A DNA stretch of 20,195 nucleotides from DATJHM01 sp035493895 (GTDB lineage Bacteria > Chloroflexota > Ktedonobacteria > Ktedonobacterales > Ktedonobacteraceae): the NCBI GenBank assembly GCA_035493895.1, contig DATJHM010000019.1, positions 1-20,195 of the forward strand, in the 5' to 3' direction. Below are positions 14,659-20,195 of the stretch, piece after piece. Under the pieces are notes generated by a model, which saw nothing but the letters and a program-made list of their open reading frames with translations, was not told where the DNA came from and ran no database searches. Position 1 is the first letter of the stretch. Every line of letters begins with the position of its first letter. Position numbers and translations under genes: made by a program.

Positions 14659-15900
14659 ATGCATCTTCAAGAGAACGAACAAGAAAATGGATCGCCAGCT
14701 CATGCTTCCGTGTCGCCTCGTGGCTCTTTTCTTGAGGTCCTGGCCGTTTTTGCGCGTCTGGGTTTGACATCGTTTGGTGGTCCGATTGCCCACCTGGGAT
14801 ATTTCCGTCAGGAACTTGTGGTACGCCGCAAATGGCTCGACGAGCAGAATTATGCGGACCTGCTCTCCCTCTGCCAGTTCTTGCCGGGTCCATCCAGCAG
14901 TCAGATGGGTATTGCCCTTGGCATTACGAGGGCTGGATTGTGGGGTGGTCTGGCTGCGTGGCTTGGCTTTACCCTGCCCTCTGCCGTTGCGCTGACGATC
15001 TTTGCCGCTCTTACTGCTGGCAGCCAGAATGTGGCGCAGACGGGCTGGCTACATGGATTGCTGGTCGTGGCGGTGGCGGTGGTGGCGCAGGCGGTCTGGG
15101 GCATGGCGAGATCGCTCTGTCCTGATCGTCCCCGCGCCACGATTGCGCTCCTGGCGGCAATTGCTATTCTGCTCTGGCCGGTTGCTATCGTGCAGATTAT
15201 CATTCTTGCCGTTGGCGGGCTGATTGGCTGGCGCTTCCTGCGTAGCAACGAGGCGATAAAACCATCGGTGCTCCCTCTCTCCGTTCCGCGCAGACTCGCC
15301 GTGGTCTGCTGGGGACTTTTTTTCGCGCTATTGCTGGGATTGCCGCTGCTTCGATTGGTGGTGCATAATCAGGCACTTGCACTCTTCGATACGTTTTTCC
15401 GCGTGGGCTCACTGGTCTTCGGTGGCGGTCATGTCGTTTTACCCTTGTTGCAGAGCGAAGTTGTTCCCGCTGGCTGGGTGAGCAATAATCAATTCCTCGC
15501 AGGTTATGGCGCTGCACAGGCCGTTCCTGGACCCCTCTTTACCTTTTCTGCCTATCTGGGAGCCGTGAGCAAACCGAGCCCCCATGGCTGGTTGGGAGCA
15601 TTGATTGCGCTTGTGGCTATTTTCCTGCCCTCGTTTTTCTTTGTCATCGGCATCCTCCCCTTCTGGAACCATCTGCGTACCATTGAAGGATTCCAGGCCG
15701 CGCTCCGTGGCATCAATGCCGCCGTTGTGGGTATCCTGCTGGCCGCGCTCTATCAGCCGATCTGGACAAGCGCCATTCATACACCAATCGATCTCGCGCT
15801 CGGCCTGCTGGCATTCGGTTTGCTGGTCATCTGGAAACTCCCACCCTGGATCGTCGTGCTGGTGACCGCTCTCCTTGGAGCCGCGCTGAGCTTCCTGTAA
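14659..15900 (+). CDS. chrA: chromate transporter, CHR family (long-chain, two-domain)
   Basis: Polytopic inner-membrane transporter of the CHR family; characterised members export chromate from the cytoplasm. 413 residues, typical for the two-domain form. The N-terminal domain has FGGPIAHLGYFR (39-50) and CQFLPGPSSSQ (72-82). The C-terminal domain repeats the pattern with VFGGGHVVLPLL (252-263) and AQAVPGPLFTFSAYLG (285-300), as expected from the family's internal duplication. About ten hydrophobic segments follow a polar start of about 22 residues. Only a weak purine-rich site precedes the ATG. It is monocistronic, with no chrB or reductase nearby. Many CHR proteins in soil bacteria have no proven chromate role, so the substrate is a family inference. 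Confidence 0.93.
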   Translation: MHLQENEQENGSPAHASVSPRGSFLEVLAVFARLGLTSFGGPIAHLGYFRQELVVRRKWLDEQNYADLLSLCQFLPGPSSSQMGIALGITRAGLWGGLAAWLGFTLPSAVALTIFAALTAGSQNVAQTGWLHGLLVVAVAVVAQAVWGMARSLCPDRPRATIALLAAIAILLWPVAIVQIIILAVGGLIGWRFLRSNEAIKPSVLPLSVPRRLAVVCWGLFFALLLGLPLLRLVVHNQALALFDTFFRVGSLVFGGGHVVLPLLQSEVVPAGWVSNNQFLAGYGAAQAVPGPLFTFSAYLGAVSKPSPHGWLGALIALVAIFLPSFFFVIGILPFWNHLRTIEGFQAALRGINAAVVGILLAALYQPIWTSAIHTPIDLALGLLAFGLLVIWKLPPWIVVLVTALLGAALSFL

Positions 15901-15920
15901 TCCCTTGTACATGCGCCCGG

Positions 15921-15959
15921 GACCCCTTGTAGAGGCGCGGCTTGTCTGCGCCCGGGGTC
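15921..15959. repeat. dispersed GTAGAG palindromic element, copy 3
   Basis: Bounded by GACCCC (15921-15926) and GGGGTC (15954-15959), it contains GTAGAGGCGCGG at 15929-15940 and then CTTGTCTGCGCCC. GCGCCCGGG occurs both before it (15913-15921) and in its right part (15949-15957), suggesting partial duplication. It lies 20 nt after the chrA stop. Confidence 0.65.
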
Positions 15960-16051
15960 GATCATGTTCTTCTGGCATAACCATAACACAAAATGCAGTA
16001 TTTGTCTGTAATCATTTTTACGGTCTCTTCTTTGCAATATTCGTATACTCC

Positions 16052-16086
16052 ATTCATGAGCGGCCATTGTCGTGCCGCTCATGAAT
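16052..16086 (+). promoter_or_regulatory. 13-bp hairpin in the leader of the MBL gene
   Basis: A perfect 13-bp stem (16052-16064 with 16074-16086; arm ATTCATGAGCGGC) and 9-nt loop end directly in TTTTA, and the ribosome site AAGGGG follows within 10 nt of the stem. A TATACT at 16044-16049 just upstream could be its -10 box. The hairpin may be an operator at the start site, an attenuator, or a terminator for read-through from chrA. Confidence 0.5.
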
Positions 16087-16104
16087 TTTAAAAGGGGATG
16101 ATGA

Positions 16105-16842
16105 ATGACAACAAACGATCCCACGCCGCAAAAGCTCTACCTGCTGCAACTCTCAACGACGATGGTGCCTCTCCCTGGCCGGACGCTGAACATGGTCCTG
16201 GGCTGCTATCTCGTCGAGACCAGCGATGGGAAGCATATTCTGATCGATAGCGGCCTTCCTGCGGACGCTCCCACTTCTCCGGGAACGCCACCGGCTGAGC
16301 ACAAAAAATCGGTCATCGAACATCTCGCCGATCTCGGCCTGCGTCCCACAGATATCGACATGCTGATCTGTACCCATTTCGACATCGATCACGTCGGCTA
16401 TCACGACGCTTTTACGAAGGCAGAGCTTATTGTCCAGCGCGAACACTATACTCTGGCACGCGGCGGCCATCCGCGTTTTGCCTCGGCCCGCGCTCACTGG
16501 GATCATTCGGCCCTTCACTACCGCTTGATCGATGGCGATACCGAACTCTTGCCCGGCCTGACGCTGCTCGAGACGAGCGGACATACGACCGGCCATCAGT
16601 CGGTGCTGCTTCGCCTGCCGCAGACTGGTCTGGTGCTGCTGACGATCGACGCCGTGATGATGCAGCGACTCTTCACTCCCGATCGTCCAGCCGCGCCGGT
16701 AGATGAAGATGAGGCACAGGTACGCGCCAGCACACGCAAATTGCTGGCTCTGGTCGAGCGCGAACAGGTGAAACTGGTCATCTTTGGTCATGACGGCGAG
16801 CAGTGGCAAACACTCACAAAAGCCCCGGCATTCTACTCCTGA
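16105..16842 (+). CDS. metallo-beta-lactamase-fold hydrolase, N-acyl homoserine lactonase-like
   Basis: 245-residue cytoplasmic MBL-fold enzyme of the lactonase-like branch (AiiA/AttM size and layout). Metal-site elements in order: TH91-F-D93-I-D95-H96-VG, SGH160TTGH, I-D182 and FGH229D. The motif is HxDxDH, so Asp93 stands where the classical HxHxDH has its second His; the other ligands are present. LIDSGLP (about 46-52) is the usual strand before the metal site. The family opens lactone rings such as acyl-homoserine lactones, but the substrate here is not shown. AAGGGG lies about 8 nt before ATG. The gene stands alone between chrA and the Rieske gene, preceded by a strong hairpin and followed by a palindromic repeat. 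Confidence 0.88.
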   Translation: MTTNDPTPQKLYLLQLSTTMVPLPGRTLNMVLGCYLVETSDGKHILIDSGLPADAPTSPGTPPAEHKKSVIEHLADLGLRPTDIDMLICTHFDIDHVGYHDAFTKAELIVQREHYTLARGGHPRFASARAHWDHSALHYRLIDGDTELLPGLTLLETSGHTTGHQSVLLRLPQTGLVLLTIDAVMMQRLFTPDRPAAPVDEDEAQVRASTRKLLALVEREQVKLVIFGHDGEQWQTLTKAPAFYS

Positions 16843-16896
16843 TATCTACTATTTACGCAATTTCAGGATGAAATAAAGAATCCATCCATCATTCTT

Positions 16897-16962
16897 GTAG
16901 ATGCGCGGCTTATCTGCGTCATGGGTCCCGGCGCAGATAAGCTGCGCCAAATACGCATCAAC
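16897..16962. repeat. dispersed GTAGAG palindromic element, copy 4
   Basis: A 66-bp element with ends GTAGATGCG (16897-16905) and CGCATCAAC (16954-16962), 8 of 9 paired. Inside, a 16-nt arm at 16903-16918 pairs with 16932-16947 with one mismatch, around a 13-nt loop. The left arm holds the family core GCGCGGCTTATCTGCG. Confidence 0.75.
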
Positions 16963-17030
16963 CTAAGAATAAATACCGGGGAAGCCAAACGAACCATCCG
17001 TCCCCCCCGGCAATCTCGCCCATCCGCAGA

Positions 17031-17110
17031 GGTAGGGATCGGGCTTCATGCCGATCCGCGTCCTCCTCATGCCGATCCGCGTCCTCCTCATGCCGATCCG
17101 CGTCCCTACC
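17031..17110. repeat. 21-bp tandem repeat inside a GGTAGGGA/TCCCTACC inverted repeat
   Basis: The unit starts CATGCCGATCCGCGTCC and is repeated head to tail at 17047-17067, 17068-17088 and 17089-17105, the last copy incomplete. The block is framed by GGTAGGGA (17031-17038) and TCCCTACC (17103-17110). It looks like a short palindromic element whose right arm was expanded by slippage. Confidence 0.8.
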
Positions 17111-17189
17111 ACGCGATACATTCCTATCTCCTTATCCATCATCCCCCCGCTTTTTACGCACAAAAAACTATCCTGCAAGGCATAGACTC

Positions 17190-17218
17190 TTGTTTTTATA
17201 CAAGATTTAGGCTATTCT
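17190..17218 (+). promoter_or_regulatory. sigma-70-type promoter for the Rieske oxygenase gene
   Basis: TTGTTT (17190-17195), a 17-nt spacer and TATTCT (17213-17218). Transcription would begin near 17225, giving a leader of about 120 nt that includes the inverted repeat at 17284-17324. Confidence 0.5.
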
Positions 17219-17283
17219 CAGAGAGAGGCTATTCATCGCATACTTGCCTGAAATAGAGAGGATGATGCAATAGCTCAACTGCA

Positions 17284-17324
17284 TACCATATCTTCCCCTA
17301 CAAGCCAGAGCCGTAGATATGGTA
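17284..17324 (+). promoter_or_regulatory. inverted repeat in the Rieske gene leader
   Basis: Perfect 10-bp arms TACCATATCT (17284-17293) and AGATATGGTA (17315-17324), spacer 21 nt. The right arm ends 10 nt before the ribosome site AAGGTGG (17335-17341). It could be an operator or a leader hairpin affecting translation. Confidence 0.45.
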
Positions 17325-17346
17325 AAGTCATTATAAGGTGGAATAT

Positions 17347-18468
17347 ATGACAACAACTGCGCACTCGGGAACGGCTTTTGCTTCCACTCTTCCCGGTCAT
17401 TATTACTATGACCCGACTATTTTCGCGTTGGAGCAAGAGCGCATCTTTTCTCACATGTGGGTTTGTGTTGGACGGGCCGATGCATTTACACAGCCTGGTA
17501 GTTATCAAACGATCACTCTTGGTCGAGAAAACGTTATCGTAGTGCGTGATAAAGAGCATGTCTTGCACGCGTTTCTCAATGTCTGCCGTCATCGTGGCGC
17601 GCGTTTGTGCCCTGAAGCTTCCGGCACGCTCAAAGGCTCGATCCAGTGTCGCTATCATGCCTGGACGTATGCATTGGATGGGAAATTGCTTGGTGCGCCC
17701 AATATTCTCAGCGATGAAGCTTTTCAGGCGCTGGACTTCAGTTTGATGCCGGTGGCTTTGCAGATCTGGGAAGGGTTCGTCTGGCTCAATCTCGCCGAGC
17801 ACTCTGAATCGCTTGTGCAACAAGTCCATGAGCCGATCCTTGAACGTTTCTCTGGCAACTATGAGCCGTTTGCACGCTATGACCTCGGGCATCTGAAATC
17901 CGGCAAGTCGATTTCCTATGCGGTCAAAGCAAACTGGAAGATCCTTTTAGAGAATTTTCAGGAGTGCTATCATTGTGGCCCGATGCATCCAGAGTTTTGT
18001 CAGTTCTTTCCACAGTACAAATCCGGCGTCGCCTATATTGACAATGAGGCCGCGATGCTTGCTTCCAATATGGAAGCATTTTCTGTCACAGGCAAGGCCA
18101 GTCGCCCTCATCTGCCGGGCCTGCTGCCAGAAGATCTGCGTCGCTACTACGGCATCATTATCAATCCCAATGTGCTGCTGAACCTCTTTGATGATCATGT
18201 GGTCATTCATACGCTGACGCCACTCGGACCAGATTCCACCCGCATTACCTGCGACTGGCTCTTTGATCAGCAGGAGACAGAGCGCCCTGACTTTGATCCG
18301 ACTGATGCCGTTGCGCTGTTCGATCTGGTAAACAGACAGGACTGGGAGGTCTGCGAACTTACCCAGATGGGGATGACCTCCAGGGCTTACCGCGATGGAG
18401 GGGTGTACGTCCCGCTCGAAAATCACATTCGCGCCTTTGCTGATTTCATTTTAGCAAGGCTCGCGTAG
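17347..18468 (+). CDS. Rieske-type non-heme iron oxygenase, alpha subunit
   Basis: 373-residue oxygenase component of the aromatic-ring-hydroxylating/Rieske family. The [2Fe-2S] site is complete: C80-x-H82 (NVCRHRGA) and C101-x2-H104 (QCRYHAWTY). The catalytic domain has NFQECYHCGPMH, giving mononuclear iron ligands His209 and His214, and Asp332 in RQDWEVCE as the likely third ligand. Glu206 sits where ring dioxygenases use Asp to bridge the two centres; Glu is typical of the choline, carnitine and glycine-betaine monooxygenase branch. ATG 17347 is preferred over in-frame GTG 17338 because AAGGTGG overlaps that GTG and lies 5 nt before the ATG. No reductase, ferredoxin or beta subunit is adjacent, so electrons must come from a distant gene. 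A quaternary-amine-type substrate is only an inference. Confidence 0.93.
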   Translation: MTTTAHSGTAFASTLPGHYYYDPTIFALEQERIFSHMWVCVGRADAFTQPGSYQTITLGRENVIVVRDKEHVLHAFLNVCRHRGARLCPEASGTLKGSIQCRYHAWTYALDGKLLGAPNILSDEAFQALDFSLMPVALQIWEGFVWLNLAEHSESLVQQVHEPILERFSGNYEPFARYDLGHLKSGKSISYAVKANWKILLENFQECYHCGPMHPEFCQFFPQYKSGVAYIDNEAAMLASNMEAFSVTGKASRPHLPGLLPEDLRRYYGIIINPNVLLNLFDDHVVIHTLTPLGPDSTRITCDWLFDQQETERPDFDPTDAVALFDLVNRQDWEVCELTQMGMTSRAYRDGGVYVPLENHIRAFADFILARLA

Positions 18469-18487
18469 AGACAACTCTCAATACTAC

Positions 18488-18512
18488 ATGGACGGAGTTC
18501 ATCTCCGTCCAT
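18488..18512 (+). terminator. terminator hairpin after the Rieske gene
   Basis: Perfect 10-bp stem ATGGACGGAG / CTCCGTCCAT with a 5-nt loop, 20 nt after the stop. The T-tract is poor (CACATTTCTT), so termination may be partial. Confidence 0.65.
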
Positions 18513-18747
18513 CACATTTCTTCTGCACCTATCTGTATCAAGCATACATGATAGGCAAGTGCAGATGAGGAGCACTAAGAACCAAATACAGATCGATATA
18601 TCAGCGCATGCCCCTCTAGCAGAAATAGAGCAAAATCCTGAAAAAATGGAGGGTTGTTACCTGTTTCCTATTAGCAAGCAAGCTGTGATATAGCGACTGT
18701 AAAATCATATTCCGGGAACCTGCTATTTTTCTGATGAGGAGCCATGA

Positions 18748-19350
18748 GTGTCGCGTAAAGGTGTATTTCTTTTTGGGAATAGTCAGCAATCTGACGCCCT
18801 TACACAGATCGTGATCAGGCATTGTACTGCACAAGAAGAGGCAAAGAATAGCCTCAAAGCATTGATCCGTCCTTTCTGGTCGCTTGTAGAGCAAGCTGAT
18901 AATCTGAGAAAGCTATTTATCTATGAAATCATCCAATGTCTTACCGACAATAAGGGGCGCTATCCTGGAGTCGCAAAGGCCATCATTGTGGATTGGTCGC
19001 GCTATGTCTCCTACAATATGGTGGCCTGGACCCAGATCTATCAGGCCGTAGAGACGAATACTCCGCTCCCGCCATCGTGCAGCGATTTGAGCGTTGCTGT
19101 CTATCGCACCCTCTTAAAATGGGACTGGCACGTTGCGACTGAGGGCGCAAGGTCTTATAAGGAAGGTGGAGAGATGCTTTGTAATGCTGCTCTCGTCTCT
19201 CTCCAGATCTGGCTCGATTATCGTAAGGGTTTTAGTTATGGCGATATGAGTGCGCAGATTTTTTTCCATTCTTATGCCTACAGCGTGCAATGGGAAAAAG
19301 TAGCGCAGGCGCTTTACGATAAAGATGAGAATGAACATCTCCTCATCTAA
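18748..19350 (+). CDS. hypothetical protein, 200 residues
   Basis: Not recognised. The start is GTG 18748, because GAGGAG (18736-18741) lies 6 nt upstream; the nearby ATG 18744 is in another frame and reads only four codons before TAA. The product is soluble, mostly helical by composition and rich in aromatics, with Trp-containing segments such as RPFWSLVEQADNLRKLFIYEII, VDWSRYVSYNMVAWTQIYQAV and LQIWLDYRKGFSYGDMSAQIFFHSYAYSVQWEKVAQALY. No catalytic motif, signal peptide or TM helix is evident. Monocistronic, with a long AT-rich leader region (18513-18747) and the repeat cluster downstream. Possibly lineage-specific. Confidence 0.75.
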   Translation: MSRKGVFLFGNSQQSDALTQIVIRHCTAQEEAKNSLKALIRPFWSLVEQADNLRKLFIYEIIQCLTDNKGRYPGVAKAIIVDWSRYVSYNMVAWTQIYQAVETNTPLPPSCSDLSVAVYRTLLKWDWHVATEGARSYKEGGEMLCNAALVSLQIWLDYRKGFSYGDMSAQIFFHSYAYSVQWEKVAQALYDKDENEHLLI

Positions 19351-19380
19351 CCGCCGTCTCGACGAGAAGCAGGCACGCCC

Positions 19381-19584
19381 CAATGTCACGGAAATAAGGA
19401 GAATCCGCCTGTGGGCGTGACATGACGGCTTGTCTGTACCCGGTGCCCATCGATCCCCTTTGTAGAGTCGCCCGTTTCTCTGCGACCGGGGTTGACCATC
19501 TCCCACCTCGTCGTTGGCCCGGTCGCAGAGAAACGGGCGACTCTACAGATTTGATGGGAGATTCTCCTTATCTCCGTGACATTG
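19381..19584. repeat. nested palindrome A: 25-bp outer and 30-bp inner inverted repeats
   Basis: Outer arms 19381-19405 and 19560-19584 match at 24 of 25 positions. Inner arms 19461-19490 and 19518-19547 are a perfect 30-bp inverted repeat starting TGTAGAGTCGCCCG, around a 27-nt loop. Inner arm ends belong to the dispersed GTAGAG family. Between the left outer and inner arms lies about 55 nt carrying another partial copy (CGGCTTGTCTGTACCCGG, about 19427). No coding sequence is seen. Confidence 0.85.
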
Positions 19585-19599
19585 CAGACAAGCAGCGAC

Positions 19600-19907
19600 G
19601 AATAGGCATCAAGATAAGAAAGGTTCGGTTTGACCCCCGTCTCAATCGATGGCGGAAAGGGTTCGTGAACGGGCAAGGTGGTCGGTGGGGGTCGCGTGGG
19701 ATGGGATAAACCGCATCCCCTACCTGTTATCGAAGGCAAGAGGGCCGGTGGGGAAACGCAGATCCCGCGTGACGTGATTGACGCTTTCGGCTTTCCATTA
19801 CAGGTAGGGGATGCGGTTTATCCCATCCCATGCAACCCCATCGACCCACGCGGCTATCCGTTGACCACATCATGGCATCTGAACCTTTCTTATCTTGATG
19901 CATATTC
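19600..19907. repeat. nested palindrome B: 27-bp outer and 31-bp inner inverted repeats
   Basis: Outer arms 19600-19626 and 19881-19907 match at 26 of 27 positions, 21 of them consecutive (19606-19626 with 19881-19901). Inner arms 19697-19727 and 19800-19830 form a perfect 31-bp inverted repeat (left begins TGGGATGGGATAAACCGC). The inner loop is 72 nt. It is organised like palindrome A but with unrelated arm sequences. No gene with a ribosome site is present. Confidence 0.85.
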
Positions 19908-19910
19908 ATT

Positions 19911-19936
19911 GCAAACAAGCGGCGACTCTACAAGGG
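19911..19936 (-). repeat. dispersed GTAGAG element, half copy in reverse orientation
   Basis: Read on the minus strand this is CCCTTGTAGAGTCGCCGC followed by TTGTTTGC, matching the left end of palindrome A's inner arm and the family core CGCGGCTTGTCTGC. It abuts palindrome B and ends about 25 nt from the methyltransferase stop. Confidence 0.6.
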
Positions 19937-19958
19937 TGGGGTTGATGGGTATCGGGTA

Positions 19959-20195
19959 CTAACGCCGTGTACCATAGCCATAGAGGAAATAGGTCGCCGT
20001 TTCTTCCACGGTGATAGCAAGGCCAGCGCGGCTACAGCGTGCGGCAAGATCAGCGGGATCATAGAAGTTTTTGACGATCTCGAAATTCTTGCCGTCGTTG
20101 AGCGTACGTATCATTACCTGACTATCCTGCGTAGGTAATTGATGATTGCTCGCCGTGCTGGTGGGCTCCCTGCGTCCATCAATAAAGAATATGCT
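19959..20195 (-). CDS. SAM-dependent methyltransferase, C-terminal part (runs off window)
   Basis: The frame is open from the window edge to TAG at 19959-19961 and encodes the last 78 residues. It begins SIFFIDGRREPTSTASNHQL and continues with VMIRTLNDGKNFEIVKNFYDPADL, ending TYFLYGYGTRR. This is the typical C-terminal third of a class I methyltransferase: strand 5, then the RTLNDG, RIVK-FY-P-L and YFLYG-G patterns of a family common in Actinobacteria and Chloroflexota. The catalytic SAM-binding motifs lie outside the window. The start is missing because the gene runs off the sequence, so this is a partial view and not necessarily a broken gene. Confidence 0.8.
   Translation of the reverse strand, partial: SIFFIDGRREPTSTASNHQLPTQDSQVMIRTLNDGKNFEIVKNFYDPADLAARCSRAGLAITVEETATYFLYGYGTRR

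Larger units (their letters stand above)
16843..17346. other. repeat-rich intergenic region before the Rieske oxygenase gene
   Basis: This 504-bp stretch contains a dispersed palindromic element (16897-16962), a 21-bp tandem repeat inside another inverted repeat (17031-17110), a good promoter (17190-17218) and a 10-bp inverted repeat (17284-17324). The open frames that cross it on both strands are products of the repeats and have no ribosome sites. Confidence 0.65.

Noticed and set aside
14516..14767. 83-codon plus-strand frame before and into chrA
   Set aside because: It overlaps the chrA start in another frame, has no ribosome site and its second half is a shadow of chrA.
17031..17110. Possible CRISPR array
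   Set aside because: The 21-bp units are directly adjacent with no spacers, and no cas gene is near.
16963..17178. Open frame on the minus strand with a repeated peptide (RIGMRRT)
   Set aside because: The peptide repeat simply reflects the 21-bp DNA repeat; there is no ribosome site and the frame crosses two palindromic elements.
19381..19907. Intact insertion sequence with terminal inverted repeats
   Set aside because: No transposase frame lies between the arms of either palindrome; a non-autonomous element remains possible.
19386..19962. Several open frames on both strands in the 19351-19958 region
   Set aside because: They are created by long inverted repeats, have no ribosome sites and translate to low-complexity sequence.

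Overview
This window reads as a chromosomal segment of a large-genome, soil-type bacterium with mixed GC content. The best guess is Chloroflexota, class Ktedonobacteria. That is inference from several traits together: a one-TM Ser/Thr kinase with an extracytoplasmic tail, WYL and GNAT proteins typical of large heterotroph genomes, an F420-type luciferase-like oxidoreductase, and many short palindromic intergenic elements with GTAGAG/CTCTAC ends. No rRNA, tRNA, CRISPR array, phage module or intact insertion sequence was recognised.

Layout. 71-2101 (+): a FabF-type ketoacyl synthase, then a GC-rich RimJ-like acetyltransferase that looks acquired. 2256-5037: a Ser/Thr kinase (-) divergent from a small membrane-anchored methyltransferase (+). 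5117-8895 (-): a two-gene heterodimeric ABC exporter with translational coupling and a good operator candidate upstream. 9244-9900 (-): a secreted LysM plus lysozyme-like cell-wall protein ending in a strong terminator. 10237-11244 (+): a WYL regulator. 11225-11855 (-): two small genes, one a cysteine-rich zinc-binding candidate. 12029-13989: an LLM oxidoreductase (-) divergent from a GNAT (+). 13993-14238 (-): a small charged protein. 14659-19350 (+): chromate transporter ChrA, a lactonase-like MBL hydrolase, a Rieske oxygenase and an unrecognised 200-residue protein, each separated by sizeable intergenic DNA. 19959-20195 (-): the C-terminal end of a SAM methyltransferase running off the window.

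The genes are mostly single transcription units, so no one pathway is apparent. Clear partnerships are the ABC pair (one transporter) and possibly the two small minus-strand genes at 11225-11855. The most distinctive feature is the intergenic DNA. A short dispersed palindromic repeat recurs behind fabF, between the methyltransferase and ABC genes, behind chrA, behind the MBL gene, and in a dense cluster at 19381-19936. There it lies within two large nested inverted repeats with long perfect or near-perfect arms. This is the best candidate for something undescribed. No complete new defence or biosynthetic system is visible.
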